DNA of 64,000 nucleotides from Thermodesulfobacterium hydrogeniphilum (GTDB lineage Bacteria; Desulfobacterota; Thermodesulfobacteria; Thermodesulfobacteriales; Thermodesulfobacteriaceae), in contig NZ_JQKW01000001.1 in the NCBI RefSeq assembly GCF_000746255.1, forward strand, positions 1-64,000, in the 5' to 3' direction. The notes beneath the pieces were generated by a model. That model saw only the letters and a program-made list of their open reading frames with translations, was not told the DNA's origin and did no database searches. Positions within the stretch are counted from its first letter, which is position 1. Each line of letters begins with the position of its first letter. A program made the position numbers and the translations under genes. This document shows, one piece after another, positions 1-8,623 of this stretch.

Positions 1-211
1 TTCCTTCACCGAGGGCTATAGAGTAGATAAGAGAGAGGAGATAGTGAGAATCAGAAGGACCTCTATTGCGTTGTTTGAGCTTTATGTTTTGATCGAGGAG
101 TTTGGGGAGACCGAGATATGAAGCGAAACGAGCGAGAAAAGTAATGCCACCTTTTGAGGTAAGAAGTTCATCAGTGAAGTCAATTTCAGGTTTTGGTGGT
201 ATAATATTCAT
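1..211 (-). CDS. IS1380-like transposase, N-terminal fragment (window-truncated)
   Basis: Reading the minus strand from the ATG at 209-211 gives 70 codons that stay open to the window edge. The protein begins MNIIPPKPEIDFTDELLTSK and continues with a GGITFLARFASYLGLPKLLD block and a basic RNRGPSDSHYLLSLIYSIALGEG block. This pattern (GG..LLA.., LGLP.LLD, then a Ser-Asp plus LLSL segment) is typical of the N-terminus of IS1380-group DDE transposases. The catalytic DDE residues would lie outside the window. An AGGAGGTG ribosome site precedes the start. Family assignment is from pattern memory; a related IS4-like DDE group is possible. Confidence 0.65.
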   Translation of the reverse strand, partial: MNIIPPKPEIDFTDELLTSKGGITFLARFASYLGLPKLLDQNIKLKQRNRGPSDSHYLLSLIYSIALGEG

Positions 212-213
212 AG

Positions 214-278
214 GGGCACCTCCTGGGTGAAAGGTGTTATTTGGCTATATAATAATTTATACCCCAGGTTTGGTGCCC
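214..278 (-). promoter_or_regulatory. Hairpin at IS end that can mask the transposase ribosome site
   Basis: On the minus strand, GGGCACC (272-278) can pair with GGTGCCC (214-220), and CTGGGGT (261-267) can pair with ACCCAG (223-228). The downstream arm contains the AGGAGGTG Shine-Dalgarno sequence of the transposase. A transcript entering from outside the element would fold and hide the site, while one starting inside the loop would not. This matches the known anti-read-through design of IS10 and IS50 ends. The function is inferred. Confidence 0.5.
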
Positions 279-319
279 TTCCAACCTATTTTATCAGGGA
301 ATTTTGGGATATACTAAAT

Positions 320-2150
320 CTAAATTTCTACTCTTGTTATTACTCCATGAATTTTTTCAGGAGGAAAATTATAAAACTCTACAAAACTTGGAAAAGCTTT
401 TTTCATAAAAGCAAAAATATTCCAGAGAGTCTTTTTTGATTTTATACTTTCTACTCCATAAAAAATTATTCTGTTTTCTATATTTATTCTTTTTAACTCT
501 TTTTCTATATCTAAAACCTCCATGTATCCATATTTTATCTCTGCATGTTTCAATCCTGTGCAAAGATCATCCTTTAAAGAAGTTTCTATTCCAAAAGGTT
601 CTTCTTTTTGTACCAAAGAAAGAAAGACATTTGTTTCATAAATTATACCATGGTCAAATAAAGTTTTCACAATATAGGGTGTTACTTTGCTAATATCACG
701 AATAAGAAAAATAGCAGTTCCTTTTATTTTGGGATAACTCTTATAAATTTCACAGAATTTTGTTATAAAAACTTCAAAAGGCATGAATTTTAAAGTTTTA
801 TATAATTGTTTTTGTCCTGAAGTGTATATTAATATAGTTGATAAAGGAATACTTGCAAAAATTAAAGACCAATAAGCTCCGTGAGGGATTTTATAAAAAT
901 TTGATATCCAAAAAATTGTATCTATAAAAATAAGCAAAATAGAAATAAGAGTATGGAAATATTGTTTTTTATGGAAATAAATAATAGCTAAGAATAAAGC
1001 AGTAATAATCATTACTATGTTTACAGAGAACCCATAAGCGGCTGCCATATGTCCAGATTTTTCAAAAATTAAATACATAAAAATTACACCTATCATTAGA
1101 CCCCAATTAGCTGAAGGAATATAAATCTGAGTGCTTATGTTAGTAGAGGTGTGCTTTATATAGAGCATGGGAAAAATGCGAACGTTAATAGCTTGAAAAA
1201 CTATAGAAAATACACCGCTTATTAAAGCCTGTGAAGCTATAATACCTGCTGAAATCACCAGAATTAAAAAAGGTATATATAAAGTGTTCCCAAGAAGCTC
1301 CTTTGCAGATAAAAAGAAAGGGGAAGCATGGTTACTCAGAGGATAGGACAAAACATAAGAGGTCTGGCCAAGATAATTACATACCAAAGCAAAAAAAAAC
1401 AAAAATCCAAGCCTTTCTTATAGCGTCTCTTCCTAAATGCCCCATATCTGCATATAAAGCCTCTCCTCCTGTAGCTGCTAACAATACTTCAGAAAGAGCT
1501 ATTAAACCTCTAAAAGGATGGTGCAAGATGAATTCTATAGCATACCAGGGATTAAAAGCTTTTAAAACATGAGGATTTTTCAAAATATAATGCATTCCTA
1601 TTAACCCTATGCTCAGAAACCATAAAAACATTATAGGTCCAAAGTACTCACCTATTTTCCCAGTTCCTCTTTTTTGTATAGAAAAAAGAAACAAAGTTAT
1701 AATTATAGCAATCATAATTATTTCAAATTGAGCAAAGCCTTTAAAAGCAGGGATCAATTTTAAGCCTTCTACAGAGCTTAATATGGTAATTGCTGGAGTA
1801 ATTACTCCATCACCTAATAAAAAACTCAATCCTATAAAAACCAATATTCTATAAATTTTGCGAAATTTTATATTATGAGTAAGTGAATTAGCTATTTCTC
1901 CTAAAACAACTGTTCCGCCTTCTCCTCTTAAACTTAAATTCATAGCAAGCCAGGCATATTGAACCGTCACAAGAAGTAAGAGAGTCCATATTATAAGTGA
2001 AGAAACTCCGATTAATTCCTGAGGAGATGGTTTTGTTAATAAAATTATTATAGCTAAGGTATATAAAGGACTGGTGCCAATATCACCAAAAACAGCCCCT
2101 ATTGCTCTTAAAACAGGAATAAAAGAAGAGATTTTAAAACTTTTAATCAT
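320..2150 (-). pseudogene. kup: Kup-type potassium uptake permease, split by a +1 frameshift in a T9 run
   Basis: Two minus-strand frames together make a full Kup/HAK potassium:proton symporter of about 610 residues, the usual family length. The N-terminal part (from 2150) has GAVFGDIGTSPLYT, GEGG and LGDGVITPAIT with many membrane helices. The C-terminal part (to 320) holds the remaining helices and the soluble tail. The first frame reads into a stop at 1377 just after KAWIFVFF. Removing one T from the coding-strand T9 (1391-1399) restores KAWIFVFFALVCNYLGQ. The break may be a real mutation, a sequencing error in a homopolymer, or a site where polymerase slippage yields some full-length product. 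The gene lies 7 bp downstream of ribBA. Confidence 0.85.
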
Positions 2151-2157
2151 TTAAAAT

Positions 2158-3360
2158 TTATTTTAAACAAGAAATCAGATGTCCCAATTTTTCTTTTTTA
2201 GTTTTCAAATATTTATAATTTTCTGGTCTTGGTGGAATTTCAAGAGGAACTCTTTCAATTATTTTCATACCATATCCTTCAAGTCCTACTATTTTTCTGG
2301 GATTATTAGTCATCAGACGCATCTGTTTTACTCCAAGGTCCCTTAATATTTGAGCACCAATCCCATAATCTCTCAGGTCAGGTTTAAAACCAAGAGCAAT
2401 ATTAGCTTCTACAGTATCCTTGCCTTGATCCTGCAATTTATAGGCTTTTAATTTATTTAAAAGTCCTATACCTCTTCCTTCTTGTCTTAAATAAAGAAGA
2501 ACTCCCTTTCCTTCTTTACCTATTAATTCCATAGCCTTATGAAGTTGAGGACCGCAATCACATCTTAAAGATCCAAAAACATCTCCTGTAAGACATTCAG
2601 AATGAACTCTCACCAAAACAGGGTTATCATCTATTTCCCCCATTACAAGAGCTATATGAGTAGCGTTATCTATAAAATTGCTGTATGCAATGAGTCTAAA
2701 AATTCCGTATTTGGTAGGAAGAAGTGTTTCAACTTCTCTTTTAACCAGAGATTCATTTTTGATACGATAAGCAATAAGATCTCTAATAGTGATTATTTTT
2801 AGACCATGTTTTTCTGCAAATTTTTCGAGATCTGGAAGTCTTGCCATGGTTCCGTCATCTTTCATAATCTCGCATATTACACCAGCTGGTTTAAGCCCAG
2901 CAAGTCTGGCAAGATCAACCGATGCCTCAGTATGTCCAGCTCTAACCAGCACCCCTCCTTTTCTTGCAATAATTGGAAAAACATGCCCTGGAGTAATAAT
3001 ATCCTCTGGTTTACTGTTATCATCTATTACCAATTTTATAGTATAGGCTCTATCATGAGCAGAAATCCCTGTAGTTATACCATGTCTGGCATCTATAGAA
3101 ACAGTAAAAGCTGTCCCAAAAGGATCCATACCTCTTCTTGGTTGCAAATTTAATTGCAATCTATCAGCTATTTCCTGTGTAATAGCTAAGCAAATTAAAC
3201 CTCTTCCATACTTTGCCATAAAATTTATAGCTTCAGGTGTAACCTTCTCAGCAGCTAAAATAAGATCACCCTCATTTTCTCTATCCTCATCATCTATCAC
3301 TATAATCATTTTACCTTGTTTTATATCTTCTAAAGCTTCTTCTATAGTGCTGACAGGCAT
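2158..3360 (-). CDS. ribBA: Bifunctional DHBP synthase / GTP cyclohydrolase II (RibBA)
   Basis: The 400-residue protein starts riboflavin synthesis by both routes. The N-terminal half makes 3,4-dihydroxy-2-butanone 4-phosphate: the [11 protein letters not shown] motif lies near residue 25 and [13 protein letters not shown] near 145. The C-terminal half is GTP cyclohydrolase II, with the zinc motif [17 protein letters not shown] near residue 255 and the RQEGRGIGL substrate loop. The start is the ATG at 3360 because a strong GGAGGTGA site lies 8 nt upstream; an in-frame GTG 12 nt earlier falls inside that site. A reductase of the same pathway (RibD C-terminal type) is encoded far away at 40225-40890. 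Length and motifs are complete. Confidence 0.96.
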   Translation of the reverse strand: MPVSTIEEALEDIKQGKMIIVIDDEDRENEGDLILAAEKVTPEAINFMAKYGRGLICLAITQEIADRLQLNLQPRRGMDPFGTAFTVSIDARHGITTGISAHDRAYTIKLVIDDNSKPEDIITPGHVFPIIARKGGVLVRAGHTEASVDLARLAGLKPAGVICEIMKDDGTMARLPDLEKFAEKHGLKIITIRDLIAYRIKNESLVKREVETLLPTKYGIFRLIAYSNFIDNATHIALVMGEIDDNPVLVRVHSECLTGDVFGSLRCDCGPQLHKAMELIGKEGKGVLLYLRQEGRGIGLLNKLKAYKLQDQGKDTVEANIALGFKPDLRDYGIGAQILRDLGVKQMRLMTNNPRKIVGLEGYGMKIIERVPLEIPPRPENYKYLKTKKEKLGHLISCLK

Positions 3361-3410
3361 ATATAGTATCACCTCCGACTTTTGTTTTAAAAATTTAAAA
3401 ATTGTTTTAA

Positions 3411-3439
3411 TATAATAAAACCCAATAAATTTTTAGCAA
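3411..3439 (-). promoter_or_regulatory. Divergent promoter region between ribBA and murJ
   Basis: On the minus strand TTGCTA (3434-3439) and TATTAT (3412-3417) are separated by 16 nt and would serve ribBA. The plus strand carries TATAAT at 3411-3416, which overlaps the minus -10 almost completely and would serve murJ, though its -35 is weak. If both are used, the two transcription complexes exclude each other. Prediction by eye only. Confidence 0.4.
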
Positions 3440-3448
3440 GAGAAAAAA

Positions 3449-5005
3449 ATGAAAAAAATAGAAAGTATCACTAAATCTGCAAGCTCAGTAACCATAGCTG
3501 TTTTTATAAGTCGCATTCTTGGCTTAGTAAGAGAACAGATCTTGGCATATTTTTTTGGTGCTGGTAAAAGCATGGATGCTTATGTGGTAGCTTATCGTAT
3601 TCCTAATCTTTTAAGAGATCTTTTTGCAGAAGGAGCCCTGGGATCGGCTTTTGTAAAAGTTTTTAGCTCAAGCTTAGAAAAAGAAGGAACATCCAAAAGC
3701 TTTAGAATAGCTCAAACTCTTATTTCTAATTTTTTAATAATCCTTTTTATAGTGGTATCTTTGGGGATAATCTTTTCCAATCAAATTGTTTCTCTTATTG
3801 CCCCTGACTTTAAAAAGGATCTTGACAAATTTGTGCTTACTGTAAGGCTCACCCAAATAATGATGCCTTTTCTTTTATTTATAAGTCTTTCCTCTATTCT
3901 TGCAGGTATGTTAAATTCTTTTAGGATTTTCTTTTTACCTGCTCTTTCTTCAGGCCTATTTAATTTTACTTCTATTTTAGTTGGGGTAATAGGGTATTTT
4001 CTTTTTGTTAGATTAGGTATAGAACCAATTTATGCTATGGCAATAGGTGTTATTTCAGGTGGTTTTTTACAATTTTATTTTCAGTATCCTTTAGTTAAAA
4101 AAAAGGGATTTTCTTTTTCTTTTTCTCCAAATTTTAAAGATCCCTATTTTAAAGAGATTTTAAGACTTATTTTCCCTGTCATTTTTGGCCTGTCAGTTGT
4201 TCAAATCAATATTTTCATCAATACTTTTTTTGCCACTTCCTGCGGAGAGGGAGCGATCTCATGGTATTCCTATGCCTTTAGAATAATGTATGTTCCCTTA
4301 GGACTTTTTGGAATAGGTCTTTCTCAGGCACTTTTACCAGAGCTCTCCAAACAAATTGCCAGGAAAGAGTTAGTTTTAGCAAAGGACACCTTTTATAGGT
4401 CTTTAATAGTTTCCTTAAGTTTATCCATACCTTCTGCTATAGGACTATATGTTTTATCTCACCCTATTATTACTGTGCTTTTTGAAAGAGGAAATTTTAC
4501 TGCTTATGATACCTTACAAACTGCTGGTATTTTGCAAATTTTAGCTATTGGGCTTCCATTCTATGGACTTTCTAAAACTGCTGTGCCTTTATTTTATTCC
4601 TTGGGTAGAACTATAATTCCTGCTTTTGGAAGTGTAATCGCTGTAATTACCAATGTGATTACAATTTTGCTTACTATAAAAACCTTGGGCATAAAAGGAG
4701 TAGCACTTGGAACAAGCTTGTCTTTGGTTTTTCAATCTTTTTTTCTGTTAATAGTAGCCTTTTTAAAACTAAAAGCTCCTGATTTTAAATTTATGATAAA
4801 AAGTTTTTTAACTCTATTTGTAGCTTCTTTTTGTTTAATAAGTGTTTTAAAGATTTTAGATATTTTTATTGATAATGTAATACTGTTTCTGGGTTGTTCA
4901 TTGTTTTTAGGAGCACTGGTTTTTATAGGTATATGTAAAATTTTAGGCCCAAGAGAAACCTATATGTTTTTTATAAGATTATTCAAAAATTTTATAAAAA
5001 AATAG
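3449..5005 (+). CDS. murJ: Lipid II flippase MurJ (MviN family)
   Basis: The protein has 518 residues and about 14 hydrophobic segments, the normal length for MurJ. It flips undecaprenyl-linked peptidoglycan precursors across the inner membrane. Recognisable segments are the N-terminal ISRILGLVREQILAYFFGAG with DAYVVAYRIPNLLRDLFAEG following it, and LFGIGLSQALLPELS in the middle. These arginines and the acidic loop are characteristic of MviN rather than other MOP exporters. The start ATG follows an AAGAGA-like weak ribosome site. The gene is followed by a 63-bp gap with no clear terminator, so some read-through into the next series is possible. Confidence 0.95.
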   Translation: MKKIESITKSASSVTIAVFISRILGLVREQILAYFFGAGKSMDAYVVAYRIPNLLRDLFAEGALGSAFVKVFSSSLEKEGTSKSFRIAQTLISNFLIILFIVVSLGIIFSNQIVSLIAPDFKKDLDKFVLTVRLTQIMMPFLLFISLSSILAGMLNSFRIFFLPALSSGLFNFTSILVGVIGYFLFVRLGIEPIYAMAIGVISGGFLQFYFQYPLVKKKGFSFSFSPNFKDPYFKEILRLIFPVIFGLSVVQINIFINTFFATSCGEGAISWYSYAFRIMYVPLGLFGIGLSQALLPELSKQIARKELVLAKDTFYRSLIVSLSLSIPSAIGLYVLSHPIITVLFERGNFTAYDTLQTAGILQILAIGLPFYGLSKTAVPLFYSLGRTIIPAFGSVIAVITNVITILLTIKTLGIKGVALGTSLSLVFQSFFLLIVAFLKLKAPDFKFMIKSFLTLFVASFCLISVLKILDIFIDNVILFLGCSLFLGALVFIGICKILGPRETYMFFIRLFKNFIKK

Positions 5006-5068
5006 CCTTGACGAGCTTCTAAAAAAAATTAAATTTTCTAAAGAATAAAATTTTTAAGGAGGAGAAAA

Positions 5069-5821
5069 ATTAATACAGTTTTAGATTTTGCTATACCCGA
5101 GAAAGTAAAACTTCTAAAAACACTTTATGATTATATAGATAAAACTTATAAAGAATATCCTTTGGTTTGCAAGCCAGGATGTAATTTGTGTTGCACTCAG
5201 AAAGTTTATGCTACATCAATAGAAGCTTATTATATTTTGGATATTCTTTCAGAAGAAGAGATAAAAATTTTGGAAAAAATAAGCAATTATCCACGTCCTA
5301 AGATTACCAATAATCAAACTATTCTTTGTTATATGCATGGTACAGAGCCACCTCAAGAAGAACTGTTAAAAGATTTAAAACCCTGCCCGTTTTTAGATGA
5401 AAAAGGTCTTTGTAAAATTTACGAAAGACGCCCTCTTATGTGTAGACTTATGGCTTCAATTGTTCCATGCAGTCAGGGTATGGCAGAACTTCCACCTTTT
5501 CTTTTTCAAATAAGTACTATAGCTATGCAACTTGCGGAAAATATAGATATTGGCGGAGTTTATGGAAATATTTTTGATCTTTTGAAGTTTTTACATTATT
5601 ATAAAAAAGGAGAAGCTGAAGAGGTCCCAGATTACCTTTTAAATAACTTAGAGGTGGATGAGCTTCCTATTTTACCTGAAGAAAAAGATCTGAGAAAATG
5701 GGTGGGAACATTATATAGAACCCCTGTTGAAGAGAAAATAACCTTTAGAGATCTCTTAAGAGAATTGAGAGAGGAATTTCAAAGTTATGAATCTTTAACT
5801 TTCTTAAGGGATATAATTTAA
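5069..5821 (+). CDS. YkgJ-type CxxxCxxC cluster protein, probable ATT start
   Basis: The protein has cysteine motifs CKPGCNLCC near residue 34 and CPFLDEKGLCKIYERRPLMCR near residue 110, the pattern of YkgJ-family proteins (putative Fe-S or zinc cluster, function unknown). No ATG, GTG or TTG lies between the strong AAGGAGGAG at 5056-5064 and the TTG at 5162, which would start directly at the first cysteine motif and has no ribosome site. The frame is open from the ATT at 5069, placed 6 nt after the site, and gives a 250-residue protein whose first 31 residues look like a normal family N-terminus. The TAATG junction with pyrK (1-nt overlap) suggests translational coupling. A role in maturing the pyrK/pyrD enzyme is conceivable but unproven. 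Confidence 0.75.
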   Translation: MNTVLDFAIPEKVKLLKTLYDYIDKTYKEYPLVCKPGCNLCCTQKVYATSIEAYYILDILSEEEIKILEKISNYPRPKITNNQTILCYMHGTEPPQEELLKDLKPCPFLDEKGLCKIYERRPLMCRLMASIVPCSQGMAELPPFLFQISTIAMQLAENIDIGGVYGNIFDLLKFLHYYKKGEAEEVPDYLLNNLEVDELPILPEEKDLRKWVGTLYRTPVEEKITFRDLLRELREEFQSYESLTFLRDII

Positions 5822-6594
5822 TGCATTTTGGGAAGGTTTCAATTCATAAAAGAGAATCTGAAAATATATACTTGCTTGGTATAGAAACCTCAAAAGAAAT
5901 TATAAAAAACTTTCAGCCTGGTCAGTTTATAAAAATAAAAATTAATTATAGATTAGATCCTCTGATTCCAAGACCTTTTACTGTTCATGCTGTAGAAGAG
6001 AACAATTTTTATATTCTTTATCAGATAAAAGGAAAAGGAACAAAGGCTTTGAGTAAGTTAAAAGAAGGTGAAGAAGTAGAATTTTTGGCACCTCTTGGAA
6101 AGCCTTTTCCTGTGCTTCAGAATTATGTTATCTGTGCTGGAGGAATAGGAATAGCTGGCTTTGGATATCTTTTGCAATGTGCAAATTCTAAGAATAGATT
6201 TAAGCCACCTGATGCAATCTTTTACGGAGCAAGAAGCAAATCAGAACTTGTTCGACTGGAATTTTTGAGTGAATTTAAAATTCCTTTGGAAATAGCTACA
6301 GATGATGGATCAGCAGGTTACAAAGGTTTTATTACAGACTTGATAGAAGAGGAATTAAAAAAAGAACATAAAGATATTTTAGCTTGTGGACCTCTGCCTA
6401 TGCTAAAAAAAATAGCTGAAATTGGGAAAAAATATAAAGTAAGAACCTATCTAGTTATGGAAACTTTTTTAGCTTGTGGAATAGGATTTTGCAGAGGCTG
6501 TGTAATTCCTTTGAAAAAAGGCGGCTATATACATCTGTGTGTGGATGGACCTACTTTTTTGGCAGAGGAGATAGATCTTGAGACTATCAGTTAA
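5821..6594 (+). CDS. pyrK: Dihydroorotate dehydrogenase electron-transfer subunit PyrK
   Basis: The 257-residue protein is the FAD and [2Fe-2S] subunit that links dihydroorotate oxidation by PyrD to NAD+. A ferredoxin-reductase-like FAD domain comes first, with the FAD-contacting RPFTVH near residue 57. A nucleotide-binding domain follows, with GGIGIAGF near residue 107 and ACGPLPML near residue 190. The C-terminal cluster loop has cysteines in CGIGFCRGC and a fourth in HLCVDGP, the PyrK arrangement. It overlaps the start of pyrD by 17 nt, as is usual for the class 1B pair. Confidence 0.94.
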   Translation: MHFGKVSIHKRESENIYLLGIETSKEIIKNFQPGQFIKIKINYRLDPLIPRPFTVHAVEENNFYILYQIKGKGTKALSKLKEGEEVEFLAPLGKPFPVLQNYVICAGGIGIAGFGYLLQCANSKNRFKPPDAIFYGARSKSELVRLEFLSEFKIPLEIATDDGSAGYKGFITDLIEEELKKEHKDILACGPLPMLKKIAEIGKKYKVRTYLVMETFLACGIGFCRGCVIPLKKGGYIHLCVDGPTFLAEEIDLETIS

Positions 6595-7435
6595 TTTAAA
6601 TGGCTTAAAATTAAAAACACCTTTGATGCTTGCTTCAGGAACTTGGGGACTGGGAGATAATATTGATAAATTCTTTACTAAGGAAGAAGTTGAAACTTAT
6701 ATAGGAGCTTTCGTTACTAAGGGGATTTCTGTAAATCCAAGAGAGGGAAATCCTCCTCCCAGACTTTGTGAAACGCCCTGCGGTCTTATAAATTCTATAG
6801 GTCTTGAAAATCCCGGTATAAAGGAATTTAAAGCCAAATATTTACCTATGTTGAAAATCTATAATATTCCTATAGTTGTCAATTTGCACGGAGAAAAAAT
6901 AGAAGAATTTTTAGAGCTGGTAGAAGCATTAAAAGAAGAAGAGATAGAAGGAATAGAGCTCAACATTTCCTGCCCAAATGTTAAAAAAGGTGGTATTTCT
7001 TTTTCTTCAGATCCAAAAGCTGTAGAAGATTTGGTAAAGGAAGTAAGAAAATCTTGGGACAATTTTTTTGCTGTTAAACTTTCTCCAGTAGGAGCAGTTT
7101 TTGAAATAGCTGAGATTTGTCAAAAACAAGATGTAGATGCTATAGTAGTTGCAAATACCTATCCTGCTTTAGGAGTAATCAATTTAAAGCCTTTAAAAAT
7201 TATAAAAGGTGGGCTTTCAGGTCCTGCTATAAAACCTTTAACTTTAAGACTGGTTTATGAACTTTCTCAAAGGATTGATATTTCTATAATTGGATGCGGT
7301 GGTATAATCTCAGGAAAAGATGCCTTAGAATACCTTTTTTGCGGAGCAAGAGCCTTTCAAATAGGAACTGCAAATCTTATAGACCCAAGAAATGTTATAA
7401 AGATTATAGAGGAACTGAAGACTTTTGAAATATAA
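6578..7435 (+). CDS. pyrD: Dihydroorotate dehydrogenase catalytic subunit PyrD, class 1B
   Basis: The 285-residue FMN TIM-barrel enzyme oxidises dihydroorotate to orotate in pyrimidine synthesis. Seen motifs are TPLMLASGTWG at the N-terminus, NSIGLENPG, LNISCPNVKKGG with the class 1B active-site cysteine, and C-terminal GCGGIISGKDALEYLFCGA with IGTAN for phosphate binding. Translation most likely starts at TTG 6578, inside the end of pyrK, preceded by GAGGAG about 10 nt upstream; no ATG fits the family N-terminus. The class 1B pairing with pyrK is complete. Confidence 0.95.
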   Translation: MRLSVNLNGLKLKTPLMLASGTWGLGDNIDKFFTKEEVETYIGAFVTKGISVNPREGNPPPRLCETPCGLINSIGLENPGIKEFKAKYLPMLKIYNIPIVVNLHGEKIEEFLELVEALKEEEIEGIELNISCPNVKKGGISFSSDPKAVEDLVKEVRKSWDNFFAVKLSPVGAVFEIAEICQKQDVDAIVVANTYPALGVINLKPLKIIKGGLSGPAIKPLTLRLVYELSQRIDISIIGCGGIISGKDALEYLFCGARAFQIGTANLIDPRNVIKIIEELKTFEI

Positions 7436-7450
7436 AAAGAGGATTAAAAA

Positions 7451-8335
7451 ATGGCTTATGTAATCAGAGCTTTACCTGTTAAAAAAAGTTTTAGAGCCTT
7501 TGCTGTGGAATGTAGAGATGTGGTAGAAACTGTTAGAAAATTGCAGGGATTAAGTCCTGTGGCTTCAGCTGCCCTTGGAAGAGCTTTAGCAGGTGCAGCT
7601 CTTCTTTCCGCAGATTTAAAAATCGGTAAAATCTTTATTCAAATAAACGGAAAAGGTCCTTTAGGAGAGATCTTGGCAGAAGGAGATTATCAGGGAAATT
7701 TAAGAGGAACAGTTCAACATCCTGATGTGTATATAGAAATTAGAGATAAAAAGTTACCTGTAGGAAAGGCTGTAGGCAAAGATGGTTATATTTCAGTAAC
7801 AAAAGATCTCGGACTAAAAGAGGTTTATCAAAGTTCTACCAAGCTTGTTTCTGGAGAAATAGCAGAAGATTTAGCCTATTATCTTACTGTCTCAGAACAA
7901 ATACCCTCAGCTGTGGCTTTGGGTGTTTTGGTAAATACAGATGGAAGCATTTTAGCAGCAGGAGGGTATTTAATTCAAAAAATGCCAGATGCAACCGAAG
8001 AAGAAATAGAAGAGCTGGAAGAAAAGTTAAAAAAATTACCACCTGTTACAACTCTTTTATCCCAAGGAAAAGCACCAGAGGAAATTTTAAATATGATTTT
8101 TCCAGAAATAGAAATCTTGGAAAAAAGAGAGCTTCAGTATAAGTGCACTTGCAATATGGAAAGGGTAGAAAATAGTCTAATAGCTCTTGGCAGAGAAGAA
8201 CTGGAAAATTTTATAAAAGAAGGGAAACCTGTAGAGGTAATTTGCCATTTTTGCAGAACCAAATATACTGTTTCTTTAGATAGAATAAAAGAGCTTTTAG
8301 AAGAAATAACTAAAAAGGAGGAACAGAAGAAATGA
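7451..8335 (+). CDS. hslO: Redox-regulated chaperone Hsp33
   Basis: The 294-residue protein is a cytoplasmic holdase that is activated when its C-terminal zinc site is oxidised. The four zinc cysteines are present as CTC near residues 232-234 and CHFC near 265-268, the CxC...CxxC pattern of the family. The N-terminal half has the typical LSPVASAALGRALAGAALLS helix and the GPLG...G.V.HP pattern. Its stop overlaps the start of the next gene in ATGA. It is co-directional with pyrD, with a gap of 15 nt. Confidence 0.95.
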   Translation: MAYVIRALPVKKSFRAFAVECRDVVETVRKLQGLSPVASAALGRALAGAALLSADLKIGKIFIQINGKGPLGEILAEGDYQGNLRGTVQHPDVYIEIRDKKLPVGKAVGKDGYISVTKDLGLKEVYQSSTKLVSGEIAEDLAYYLTVSEQIPSAVALGVLVNTDGSILAAGGYLIQKMPDATEEEIEELEEKLKKLPPVTTLLSQGKAPEEILNMIFPEIEILEKRELQYKCTCNMERVENSLIALGREELENFIKEGKPVEVICHFCRTKYTVSLDRIKELLEEITKKEEQKK

Positions 8336-8622
8336 TATTTAGATTAATTTTATGGATAGTTATAATTTTATTGATAGTTTTTTTTGTAATTTTTAATGTA
8401 GAACCCAGGGTTCAAGTTCATCTCTTCCCAGGAGCTACCTTAGAAAACATACCCTTAGCTTTAGTAATTATTATTAGCTTTATTTTAGGACTCCTTTCAG
8501 GAGTGATTTTATCTCTTTCTCAAATCATTAAATACAAATTAGAAATAAGAAAATTGCAAAAACAAAACAAATGGAAAGCTGAAATTCCATCTGAAACAAA
8601 ATCAGAAGAGGAAACCAACTGA
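8332..8622 (+). CDS. lapA: LapA-domain inner-membrane protein
   Basis: The 96-residue protein has two hydrophobic segments, at about residues 2-20 and 42-65, separated by NVEPRVQVHLFPGATLENIPLAL, and a charged C-terminal tail. This is the DUF1049/LapA plan: two membrane helices with an NxxxVxVxxxPG-type hairpin and a cytoplasmic coil. In E. coli LapA works in LPS level control; here the role is inferred only from family. It overlaps hslO by 4 nt. Confidence 0.7.
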   Translation: MIFRLILWIVIILLIVFFVIFNVEPRVQVHLFPGATLENIPLALVIIISFILGLLSGVILSLSQIIKYKLEIRKLQKQNKWKAEIPSETKSEEETN

Positions 8623-8623
8623 G

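Larger units (their letters stand above)
1..280 (-). mobile_element. End of an IS1380-like insertion sequence, cut by the window edge
   Basis: The transposase start and its upstream region lie here; the rest of the element continues beyond base 1. An imperfect inverted pair, GGGCACC at 214-220 with GGTGCCC at 272-278, lies between the transposase start and the probable outer end near 280. The exact terminal inverted repeat and target duplication cannot be set because the other end is missing. It sits about 40 bp downstream of the kup stop codon. Confidence 0.6.

Noticed and set aside
3361-3448. FMN riboswitch upstream of ribBA
   Set aside because: The gap of about 88 bp is too short and lacks the conserved AGGGGC and paired stems of the RFN element.
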